A stretch of 64,000 nucleotides of DNA from Peribolospora baueri (taxonomy: Eukaryota; Basidiomycota; Peribolosporomycetes; Peribolosporales; Peribolosporaceae). The stretch's first letter is position 1; every line of letters starts with the position of its first letter. The stretch covers positions 1-64,000 of the forward strand of contig JAMDHS010000023.1 in the NCBI GenBank assembly GCA_029717555.1, written 5' to 3'. The position numbers and the translations under genes are program-made. The notes beneath the pieces were generated by a model. The model worked only from the letters and a program-made list of their open reading frames with translations, was not told the origin of the DNA and did no database searches. Of the stretch, positions 24,215-35,200 are shown piece after piece.

Positions 24215-25183
24215 ATGAATGGAGCCGGGATGGGAGGCTTGAATGGGGCCATGCCTGGTTTGGCCGGTATGATCAACGGCAACATGAACGGGATGAGCGG
24301 CGTGAACGGGATGAACGGCGTAAACGGCGTGAACGGCATCAACGGTATGATGGCCGGCGGTATGGCTGGCAACAGCATACTCGACATGCAGGCCCTCGCC
24401 CAGCAGGGCCAGCAGCAGATGAACCCGCAACAGCAACACCAGCTGCTCCTCCAGAACCTCCGATTACAGCAGCAGCTCGCCGCCGCCCAGCAAGTCGCCA
24501 ACTCTCCCACACAGACCACCGGCGGCGCCGTCTCCAACCCTGTCTCCACGCCCATGTCCGCGGCGCCCATAGCTGCCAACATGCTCAAGGCCGGCCCAAT
24601 GGGTAGCCCTTACAACCCTCACCAGCAGCCCACGTCCGCCTCTCCGTTTCAGTTCAACGTCCAGGCCGGCATGAACGGTCTCCTTGGCGGCCTCCTCCCT
24701 GGTCAGCCGCCCCAACCACCTCCGTCGCCATCCCCAACTCGACCGGTCAGTTTTTCCGGTCCTCCCGCCAGCACGGCCAGCAGCGTCGGAACGCCGACCA
24801 TGGGTCACGCCGGCGTCTTCACCCCGGGTTCCGCCCCTGGTCCCATGGCTTCCTCCGCGTCTCCCGGCGTGTACACGCCGCAACCCACCGCGCAGCCCTC
24901 CAGCGCGCCTGGTCCCGCAACGGGTGCACCCCAACCACTGCCGACCCATCTCACTCCGAACCAACAGCGTCAGCTCATCCAGCGTTCCTTCCAGGTGGCC
25001 CGCGAGCGCGGAATACCACCACCTCAGGTGCTTGCGAGCATGGGCTACGTCTTCATCAAAGGTCCGCAGGTGGCCGCCGCCATGGGAGGCGGCGTCGGCG
25101 AGGGAGCCGTCGTACACATCTCTGTCGCTAAGCAGATGGGGTGGGCCGGCGCCGTCGCTCAGGCCCAAGCCCAGGCTCAAGCC

Positions 25184-25215
<32 letters not shown>

Positions 25216-25386
25216 AGCCCAGGCTCAGGCTCAAGCCCAGGCCCAGGCTCAGGCACCAGGGACCCCGCAGGTGCAAGCTCCGGGCCAAGGACAGAATCAG
25301 GGGCTGGCGACACCGCTGCAGCAGCTTCAACAACTTCACCACCTCCAGCAGCAGCAGCAACAGCTCTCGCAGCAACAGCAACAGCC

Positions 25387-25421
<35 letters not shown>

Positions 25422-28400
25422 TCTCGCAGCATCAGCAGTTGTTGCAGCAGCAGCACCAGCTCCAGCAGCATCAGCAGCAGGGACTGATGCGCCCCCCCGC
25501 GACCGCTCAGTCGCATCTTCAGAGCCAGGCTCAGTCACCTGTACCTGCGCGGACGCCGACTCCGGTCCAGCAACACGTTCAAATGCAGCAGCATGCTTTC
25601 GCCCAGCTCTTGCAGCAACAGCAGCAACAGCAGCAACAACAACAACAACAACAACAACAACAACGGTCTCGACAGCCCAGCCTGTCCGCTTCGCAGGCAT
25701 CTCTCGGCTCACCCGCCGCTCAGTCGCCCATGCGACCGCCCTCTGCACTGGGTCAGGAGATCCAGTCTCGCCGTCCAGGCACCAGCGCAGGCCCTGTTGG
25801 AAGTCCTGCTTCCTCCCCGGCGCAGCCTCCAGGCCCAAGACCCGGTCCCGCCCATCCCGTTTCCGCAACTCTGGTTTCTCAGGCTCAGCCGCAACCCGGG
25901 ATGCAACCTCAGCAGTCGACGGCGAGCGCTGCCGTCGCACCAGCGCAGGCAGCCTCGGCTGCTCTCGGCAGTCGAGCTGCGGCTCCCGTCGCTCCCGCGT
26001 TCGTGCCGCCCACCATGTCGAACGGCAAGCCGCTCAACCCCCTCACGACCAAAATCATGCCACTGCCGCTGGCGGGCGAGGCCGCCGGCGCTTCGACGTC
26101 CGTGTCCGTACCTTCGCTCTCGTCGCATGACGAGATCGTCCTGAAGGACTACATGGACCGCGACGCGGCGTACAGCGGCTTGATGGCGAGCCACCGCGCC
26201 GAGATGGAGGCCCAGCTGTCCTCTTGGCTCAACGACTTGCGCGCCGATGAGGCCAGACGCGGAAAGGATGCCCACTGGTGGGAGCGCGCCGAAGGCGAGG
26301 TTTACGACGAGGCCGCGCTCATCAGAGCGAGCGTCTCGGCGCGGGGCGGCTCGAGTGTCGCGCCGGACGGTTCCGGCGCTTTCCTCGCCGGCCTCAAAGT
26401 CATATGGCCCGCGGACAGGCGCAGGAACGGGGCGGTGGTGGGGGTGAAGAAGGAGATTAGCTTGTCGAAGGGGGAGATGAAGGCGGTGGCCAGGGAGAAA
26501 GAGGGCTTGGTACCCATACGCCTCGAGATCGATCACGAGGCCTGGAGGTTGAGGGACACCTTCACTTGGAACGAGTCCGGTGAGCGACGGTTTGCGTTGC
26601 TCGTTTCTGTGTTTGTCTTGCTACTCGGCTGCGGTTCGAAACTGACAGCTCTACTTTCCTCTTGCCTTAATCCCCTTTGTTTCACAGACCCTCACATCAC
26701 GCCCGAGACCTTTGCCGCGATCGTCTGCGAGGACTTTGGCCTACCCGCCAACTTTTTCGTACCGGCCATCGCCAGGGCTGTGCAGGAGCAGGTGGCTGAC
26801 TACCGCACCAACGTCAAGCCGTGCGCTCACTTTGCAAAGCGCTCCAAGGCCATCGCCGTCGCGGCTGGTTTGGCTCCCAAGGACACTCGGATGACGCTCG
26901 GCGGCGGCAAGGGCAAGATGAGGGAGGAGGACGACGGCTGGTGGACGCGGTTCCGGGTGCGGGCGCTGGAGGAGGAGGATCGATTACTCGGTGGGGGTAA
27001 GAAGAAGCGCAAGCGCATGGGCAAGGGCGCGGACGGAGGGAGGCTTCGCGTGACGGCTGTTTCCAAGTTCGCCGACGACATGGACATTGACAGCGAGCTG
27101 GATCGCCCCGTGTCCCTGGACGATGCGTTCCCCGTCCCGCCTGGCATCGACGACGAACTGCGAGTGCTGATTAAGCTCGACATCACCGTCGGCAGCATGA
27201 ACCTCGTCGATCAATTCGAGTGGGATGTCAATGACCAGCACAACAGTCCGGAACAGTTCGCCGAGGTCTTTGCCGCCGATCTCGGCCTGCCGGGCGAGTT
27301 TCGGACGGCGATCGCACACTCGATTCGGGAGCAGTGTCAGATCTACCTCAAGTCGCTTTTCCTTGTCGGCCATCCCTTCGACGGCACGCCCGTCCTGGAC
27401 GACGACCTCCGTACCGCTTTCCTGCCCTCTGTCTCTGTCGTTTTCCGAGGCGACGACATCGTGGAGGACTACACGCCCAAGCTGAACGCGTTCACCGAGG
27501 CCGACATCGAGCGCATGGAGAAGGACCGCGAGAGGGAGGCGCGGAGGAAGCGGAGGCAGACGAAGGGCCGCAGAGGCATCCAATTGCCGGACCGCGACGC
27601 GCCCAAGACGCATCGCACTCCGGCCATGGTCCAGACGCTGTCGTACGATATCAATGGCAACCCTGTCACCTCGTTCGCCGGCGCTGGTCTCTCCTCTGGC
27701 TCCATGTCTGTCGGTAACTCGTTCGGCGGGCCGAACACCAGGCGCGCAGCCGCGGCCGCGGCGTCGGCGAGCATCGCGGCCAACGTCGCTGGTGACATTT
27801 ACGGCTCTGCCACGCCGCCCGCCGAGGCCGCCGTCCGACAGCTCAACGGGCGAGCGAGCAAACGGCAGCGGCTCAACAACCACGCCCCGCACTTTCTCCA
27901 GCTTCGCACTTCGGCCACGCCCCGCGGCAGCCCCGGCCCGAACTTTGTGCCGCACGCCGATTCGCCCGCGTCCTACATCGTCTCCACTGGCTTGCTCGGC
28001 GACCGTCCCCGTTCTCCCGCTCCGACGGCGTCGGGCGGCGCCGGTGGTGCGGCTGCCTCCGGATCTGCGCCAGGCAACCTACCTTCCTCGTCCACCCCTT
28101 CGGCCGCGATGACCGCCAAAGCTGCGGCCGCTGCGCGTCACAAGGAGGAGCTCGAGGGTCAGCATCCGTTCATCATCGACGGCCAGTGGTACTGCTCTAA
28201 CTGCGGTGTGCCGGGTACGATCGCCGTCGGCAGGAGGAAGGGGCCGATGGGCGACAAGTCGCTTTGTGGGCCTTGCGGTGAGTTTATCTTTTCCCGTCGT
28301 TTGGTGATCGGGTTGTTTCGTTTTACTGATTGCATCGGCTCACAACACATGTGTGTGTGTGTGTGTGTGTCTGCCTTCGTTCGGCATCGTACAGGCAAGT

Positions 28401-29269
28401 TCTACCATCGTCATCGCCGGAACCGCCCTTGCGAGTACAGCCGTGACCCAGACTTTCACATTCAACTCGCCTCGGGAGAGAAAAAAGTCGCGAACGTCTC
28501 CAAGGATGAGGCGGTCGCCGAAGGTGGCGGTGGAGCCGAGGGTAAGCAAGGCGGCGAAAGCAAGGTGGCGGGAGGGGGCGGAGAGAAGGAAGAGAAGAAG
28601 AGCGAGACGGACGCTGCGGAGGTGGAGACCACGGAGGAAGACGCTCGGAAGGAGAAGGAAGAAGACGATGACAAGCCTTCTTCGCCCATGACAAGTTCCA
28701 AGCGGGCTGGCTCGCCGGATCTGCCTTACGAGGAGGTCGGCTCGCCAGACAGCTCGGACTCGGAACGCTCGCCTTCGACCCAGCCTGCGCGCAATCGCCT
28801 GGCGCTCAGGGCGCCCAACGGAGTGACCAAAAAGTCCACTTCGCCCGTCAAGATCGAACCTGCGAAGCCGACCGCGGCGCAGCAGCCTTCTGCGCACGCG
28901 CTCTCTCCGGGTTCTCCGCCTCCGCCGCCACCGGCCTGGCTGGAGGAGTGCGCGGCGGCCATGCGTGCGCGCTACACTCACGAATGGTTTGACATCGTCG
29001 TCCGACCGCGACCGACGGGCTCGACAGACCCGCCTCCGGCGACACCCGAGTGGCGGATCCGGTGCAACGACTGCCCCGGAAAGCTCTACACCCCGGGCCC
29101 CGCCGAGAGCTTGACCAACTTTGAGATCCACCTCCGCAATCGGAACCATCGGAGCAACGTCGAGAGACGTGTCGGGCCCGCCACGTACAGGGCCGCATTG
29201 GCCGCCGCCACCACCACCACCTCCTCCTCCTCCGCCACCGCCGCTTCAGGCCATACTTCGACGACCTAA
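24215..29269 (+). CDS. SNF5: Snf5/SMARCB1 subunit of SWI/SNF, with GATA-type and CCHH zinc modules
   Basis: Snf5 is a core subunit of the SWI/SNF nucleosome remodeller. Exons 24215-26579, 26688-28277 and 28395-29269 give 1609 aa. Residues 1 to about 620 are low-complexity: a Gly/Met/Asn start (NGMSGVNGMNGVNGVNGING), an Ala-Gln repeat and long polyglutamine. An acidic and charged linker leads to the Snf5 domain with its two repeats, the first from about 767 (PIRLEIDHEAWRLRDTFTW) and the second from about 942 (DDELRVLIKLDITVGSMNL). A GATA-type finger lies near 1290 (CSNC, 20 residues, CGPC) followed by basic KFYHRHRRNRP. An acidic region and a C-terminal CNDC...HLRNRNH motif close the protein. 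I took the first ATG in frame; an upstream exon joined at the CGCAG near 24205 cannot be excluded. Confidence 0.95.
25157..25665 (+). repeat. Coding Ala-Gln and polyglutamine repeats in SNF5
   Basis: Positions 25157-25255 are hexamer repeats (GCTCAG, GCCCAA, GCCCAG) coding about 16 Ala-Gln pairs. Positions 25327-25490 and 25608-25663 are mostly CAG/CAA runs coding polyglutamine. The mixed codons interrupt pure triplet runs. Glutamine-rich N-termini are typical of fungal Snf5, so these are probably functional low-complexity domains that vary in length. Confidence 0.9.
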
Positions 29270-29871
29270 TCTGGCGCGCTCAGGCCGAAATGCGGCGCCG
29301 AGCCGAGCCTGGGTCTCGCCGGCTGCGACCTCCATCCCACTGCTCCTCGATGTCATGTTCGTTTCGCCTCGTGCCCCCGCTCCGTCATCCACAGTCCGTC
29401 CCCTGTCTCTCTTGGCCTCATCTCCACCGTCGTCTCGTGCAAGCAAGCCCTGCCCCTTGTAGGTCTCCGCCGCGTATTCCGTAGCACCCTTTCTCTCCTC
29501 CATCTCGCGCACATTCGGTCGTCTTTCTCCTCCATTCCAATTTTCCCTGCTCCGCTTGTTCTCCCATCGTATCGTTTCGGTTCCCCGGGTTCCAGCCATC
29601 TGTTTCGCTTTTTTGCTCGTCCTCTAAGTGTTCTTTTCCGTGTTGGTTTTTTCTTTCGTCGTCGCCTTTGTCAGTCGGTAGCGGTGAACGAATGCAACCT
29701 GTTGGTGTTTTTTCCTGCTGGATTGATGCGACAGGAGCATGACGGCGCAGCGTAACCCTAATCGGGCGCGGCGGTCGACGATCCTCCGATCGCGATGGCT
29801 GATCACACTTAACAGACGAACATCCCTCTCCTCTTTCTCCAACCTATCCTGCCATCACCGTCACCATCACC
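29270..29871. other. Spacer SNF5 to TMS1
   Basis: A 602-bp spacer is flanked by genes reading the same way. It is CT-rich near 29330-29640, which fits the SNF5 3' UTR, and holds the TMS1 promoter at its right end. No gene is seen. Confidence 0.6.
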
Positions 29872-31712
29872 ATGGGCGCCCTCCTCTCCATACCCTTATT
29901 CGCAGGTGGCATAGGCACCACCATCGCCTCCTCATGCCTTGCGGGCGCCGCTTTCTTTTGCACAAGTACCGCCGCGAGCGCGTTTTGTAAGAGTTGTAAT
30001 TGTAATTCATCGATTGCCACTCGTGTCGGGTTTGCTGTGGGTAAAAACCTCTCCTCTAATCTTAAATAGACTCTTTGGGATGTTTTCTCTGTTGCTGATG
30101 ATGGCCCTTCTGATCCTTCCGATGCTTGCTTCTGCAGATCATATTCTGTCTGGACGCCCTGCTGGCATGGCTCTCGCTCACCTCGTTCGTCGCCCACAAG
30201 ATCGACGAGTGGTCGTACGGCTACCTCAAGATGGATTGCAAGGGCGACAAGTGCTATGGCGTCCTGGCCGTTCACCGGATCACCTTTGCCCTCGCCCTCT
30301 TCCACATTTTTCTCGGTCTGCTCCTCATCGGCGTCAAGGATACCCGGACCAAGCGCGCGGCCATCCAGAACGGCTGGTGGGGCCCCAAGCTGCTCGCTTG
30401 GATCGCCCTCGTCGTCGTCTCCTTCTTCATTCCCAACGGCTTTTTCATCTTTTGGGCCAACTATGTGTCCCTTATCGCTGCCACCATCTTCATTGGCATC
30501 GGCCTCGTCTTGCTCGTCGACTTTGCCCACACCTGGTCGGAGACGTGTCTCGACAAGTGGGAGGAGACGGATAGCACGTTCTGGAAGGTCACCCTGATCG
30601 GCTCCACGCTCGCCATGTACGCCGTGGCGATCGCCGTGACCGGCGTCCTGTATGCTTTTTTTGCCGGCAACGGGTGCACGCTTAACCAGTTCTTCATCAG
30701 CTTCAACCTCGCCCTCTGCGCCGTGCTCACCGTCCTGTCCATCGCTCCCGCCGTCCAAGAAGCAAACCCTCGGTCGGGATTGGCACAGAGCAGCATGGTG
30801 GCCGCTTACTGCACCTACCTCACCGCCAGCGCCGTCATGAATTACGACGACGAGGCATGTAACCCGATAACACGTGGCAGGGCGCAGGGCACGAAGACCA
30901 CCACCGTCGTCCTCGGCGCCATCTTCACCTTCCTCGCCATCGCTTACTCCACCACGCGCGCCGCGACGCAGAGCCGCGCGCTGGTGGGTAAAGCCAAGAG
31001 GGCACGAAATGCTGCGGCCCCGCCTGCCGGATACGGGCCTCTGGCGACGAACGAGGACGGTGCGCCCGTGGTCGCCAGCCAGCCCACCCGCAAGGACAGT
31101 CTGCGCATTCAGGCACTCATGGCTGCCGTCGAAGCGGGGTGAGTTGGGATTCTTGACGTCGCCTCTGCCGGTGCTTTTTTTCCTGTCACTGACAACGTAC
31201 GATGGCGTTGCTTTTCCCCCTTTTCTTTTTTTTTTTTTTTTTTTCCCTTCAGCGCCATCCCAGCCTCCGCCCTCGACGAGGAGGACTCGGACGACGAGTC
31301 CATAGACGGCGAGGGCGGCGCGGACGACCACGATGACGAACGAACGGGTACAAAGTACAACTACTCCTTTTTCCATTTTGTATTCGCCATGGCGGCTTGC
31401 TACACCGCAATGTTGTTGACTGACTGGTGAGTTTTCCGGCTATTCGGGGATGTACGGTCGGCCACCCCTTAGATAGGTGAACTGATCGCCTCTTCCGCGG
31501 GCCCGCACAGGAAAATTGTCGGCACTCGTCCCGTGGACGCGCCCCCCGGCCACGACGGAGACATTGACGGCACCGGCGGTCAATTCGTCTTCATCGGCCG
31601 ATCACAAACGGCCATGTGGATGCGCGTCGTGAGCTCGTGGGTGTGCATCGCGATGTACACCTGGACGCTCATCGCACCCGTCTTGCTACCGGATCGGTTC
31701 GGAAGTATTTAA
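29872..31712 (+). CDS. TMS1: Tms1/Serinc family multi-pass membrane protein
   Basis: This belongs to the TDE1/Serinc family of about ten-helix membrane proteins, placed in the vacuole or endomembranes in yeast and linked to serine-derived lipids in animals, though a direct role is debated. Exons 29872-30036, 30138-31138, 31253-31426 and 31511-31712 give 513 aa. Family marks are a Cys-rich start (GAAFFCTSTAASAFCKSCNC), GDKCYGVLAVHRITFALALFH, IQNGWWGPKLLAW, FFIPNGFFIFWANY, ANPRSGLAQSSMVAAYCTYL and YNYSFFHFVFAMAACYTAM. A cytosolic acidic loop near residues 398-420 (EEDSDDE, GADDHDDE) precedes the last helices. The C-terminus ends shortly after the final helix. The ATG in a CACCATGGGC context is convincing. 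Confidence 0.95.
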
Positions 31713-32262
31713 GCCCAAAGAAGGGGAGCGTGCCTCGTACGGCCCGACCTGAGCGGGAGGACGGCCCAGTTGTGATTGTTGCCCTGTCTGTCATTTTGTT
31801 TCTGCTTGTCGCCCGTGTCGCCGTCTGTACTCTTAGTCGTGTTCCTGCTAGTGTGAATTGATCCAACTTGTTGTCTTTCCCCCGTCTGTCCAGAGGTTCC
31901 TTCGTTTGCGAGCGTGCGTCGATTTGGCGGCGGTAGCTTTGTCAAGTGCTTTGGCTTTGTGGCCACGTCCAGGGATCGGACCTTTGCGGGCTTCTCGATG
32001 GCCGCTCAAGAAGGAAGGGGCGTTCTCGTTTGTTGCGCGACCCCACGTGATCATTGCACGTGCAGCGCCGCAGCGGATCTGGCTACCCGTCACGATGGGC
32101 TGACCTGAGCGAAGGTGACAGTGGCAGCATATATTTCCTCGTCCTCACCTCTCTCCCTCTTCCCTACCAAGACTTTTTCCCTCCGCTGTCTTTCCTTGGA
32201 AGAGCAACGAACGCCCCAGCATCCCCCGTCTTGCCGGAGGCGTCTAGTTCACTTGGTTAAAC
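31713..32262. other. Spacer TMS1 to DRS2
   Basis: A 550-bp spacer contains the TMS1 3' flank and the DRS2 promoter, with a pair of CACGTG hexamers annotated separately. A CT-rich leader occupies 32140-32200. No gene is seen. Confidence 0.6.
32044..32062. promoter_or_regulatory. Two CACGTG boxes upstream of DRS2
   Basis: CACGTG occurs at 32044-32049 and 32057-32062, 13 bp start to start and about 200 bp before the DRS2 ATG. CACGTG is the palindromic E-box bound by bHLH factors such as Cbf1 and Pho4. Function here is inference. Confidence 0.45.
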
Positions 32263-35200
32263 ATGGACGACTTTGACGATTTCGTTTCACGACCCAACGA
32301 ACATCACCACACTCAAGACCCTTTCGCCGACGTCGCGCAGACCCATGCGACGGCGACGGCGGGCGCACACACCGGCCTTGCGCCTCGGCAGAACCACAGC
32401 TTGATTGATGCGGACGATGACGACACGCCTAATTTCTACTCCATCGGAGGAGACGAGGACGACGATGACCCCGTTCTCATCACGCCGCACTCCGGAGCTC
32501 CCATCGCCGGCCGCCCTCCGTCACCGGGCGTTGCTTCGATAGCAACTTATGATACCTCTCGTCTAGGTGCCCCGCGAACAGATGTTTTTGGCACTTCAGA
32601 CCCAGCCCTCATGGGCTCAATGGAGTCCGGTCTTGCGTTGGCCAGCGCCGGAGCCATGCCGGCCGGGTACTCGAACGGCGGCGGTGCGGCGACGAACCCG
32701 TTCGGCGATGCGGATTCGCTGTCGGGCAATTTCAAAAGCATAGAGGCCGACGACGAGGACGGGCTGGGTGGAAGGCCTGGTCCGCATGGCCAATGGGTGT
32801 ACGACGACTACGAGCAACCGCCCTTGGCGGTGGGAGGCAGGGCTCCGTGGTCGCAGAAGAAGCGGAAGAGCGTAAAGCCTTCGAGCCGGTTACCGGGCGA
32901 TAGCCGTTTTGAAGGCTTCAAACGCACCATCAGAAATGCCTGGCCGTCGAGGTCGAGCAAGGTGCAAGTGGGGGAGAGGACGGTTTATATCAATAAGATG
33001 GACGCAAACGAGTTGGAGCGGTTTTGTGACAACTCCGTCAGCACCTCAAAGTATAATATCGTCACTTTCTTGCCCAAATTCCTGGCAGGTGAGTTATATC
33101 GCTCCGTTCATTCCCACCCGTGTATCTTCTCCTGTCCGGCAGCAGCACTGATCGTTTGACGCCCTTCCCATCTCGCTCGGCCCACGATCCGTCAGAGCAA
33201 TTTAGCAAGTACGCGAACTTGTTCTTCCTCTTTACCGCCGCCATCCAGCAGATCCCCAATGTCTCGCCGACGAACCGATGGACGACGATCGTTCCTCTTG
33301 GTATCGTCCTGCTCGCGTCTGCGTTCAAGGAGACGCAAGAGGATTTGGTGGGTTCGCCGAGTTTGCGGAGCGCCGAGCATTACTCCAGCTTCCTTCAGCA
33401 GAATTCAATGTCTCACTCCCTCTCCGTCTCCGCCTCCTCTTTGTCCAGAAACGCCACCAATCCGACGCCGAGCTGAACGCACGTTTAACGCAAGTCCTCA
33501 ACCCGTCCACGGGCGCGTTCGAGCAGCGGCGGTGGCGAAACGTGCGCGTCGGCGACATTGTGCGAGTGGAGAACGACGACTTCTTCCCCGCCGACCTCGT
33601 CCTCCTTAGCAGCTCTGAACCAGAAGGACTGTGCTACACCGAAACGAGCAATCTTGACGGGTGAGTAGGCGCGCCCCTGGCGTTCAAGGTTAACCCGCCT
33701 GACGCACGTGTCGCGTCTCTTTTCCACATCAGCGAGACGAACCTCAAGATCAAGCAAGCCTCTCCCGACACCTCTCGCCTCACTTCCGCGTCCTCAGTCG
33801 TAGCCCTGTCCGGCGTGCTCAAGTCCGAGCAGCCGAACAATAGCCTCTATACTTTTGACGCCACCCTTCACATTCAGCTGTCGTCGACGCCCGGTTTCTC
33901 GGGCGTCCCGGAGAAGAAGATTCCCTTGGACCCGAGTCAGCTGCTCCTCCGTGGCGCTCAGTTGAGAAATACGAACTGGGTGTACGGGCTCGTCGTATTT
34001 ACTGGCCATGAGACCAAGTTGATGCGCAACGCGACGTGAGTGGCGTTCATCTACCTTATGACCGTTCGTTCCCATCGAAAGAATGGCTGGCTGACGTAGG
34101 TTCGGTCATCTCGCCCTGATGATGCACACAGTGCTGCTCCGATCAAGCGAACAGCCGTCGAGCGCGAGGTCAATGTCCAGATCATCTTCCTCTTCATCAT
34201 CCTCCTCGCCCTTTCCATCGCCACTTCCATCGGAGCGGTGATTCGAAATGTGAGTAGCCGCTGTGCGTGCCCATGTGCCGACATCCATGCTGATTTCGCT
34301 CGACTGATCTTCTCCATCTGTCTCTCTCCTCACACAGTCCGTGTACGCCAATGAGATGTGGTACCTTCTCCTCTCCAGCGATTCCCAATCAAAGGCGCGA
34401 ATCTTCATTGAAGACATCCTCACGTCTATCATCCTGTACAACAACCTCATTCCCATCTCGTGAGTGGTAGACGGCTCGACGGTCACCTTTCTTGAGTTTC
34501 TTCCCAGCTTAACGCCCCTCGGTCGCCGTATTCAGGCTCATCGTGACAATGGAGGTGGTCAAGTTCCAGCAAGCACTCCTCATCAACTCGGACCTAGACA
34601 TGTACTACGCGCCCACTGACACGCCCGCGCTCTGCCGAACGTCGAGCCTAGTCGAAGAGCTTGGGCAGATAGAGTTCATCTTTTCAGACAAGACCGGTAC
34701 GCTTACCCGGAACGAAATGGAGTTTAAACAGTGCTCCATCGGCGGGGTGGCGTACGCCGAAACCATCGACGATGGCAAGTTTGGCGACAGCGAGTTCGGC
34801 CCAGATGGCACGGAAGGTGGCCTGCATCGTACTTTTGCGGAAATGGACGCCTTGTTGGAGGGTACCATTCCCGACGACGGAACGGCTGCGGTCGTGGACG
34901 AGTTTTTGGTCCTGTTGGCAGTTTGTCACACCGTGATCCCGGAGAGGAAGGATGAGAAGATCGTCTTCCAGGCTTCCAGCCCCGACGAAGCCGCTCTGGT
35001 TGCAGGCGCTCAGGAGTTGGGTTACCAGTTTACGGTGAGTGGCTGGAGCTTTGTCCGACTCGTACAGTTTACCGATCAGAGGCGTGTCCCATCGCTTATC
35101 TTTGCTTTTGCATGCCGGCAGGTTCGAAAGCCGCGCTCAGTGTTCGTCGACATTCGCGGAATGGAGAAAGAATATGAGATCCTCAACGTGTGCGAGTTCA

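Noticed and set aside
29844-31376. Open frame of about 510 codons on the minus strand opposite TMS1
   Set aside because: It is the mirror of a strong coding strand with GC-rich codons; its composition is Gly/Glu/Arg-biased and matches no family, while the plus strand encodes a clear Serinc protein.
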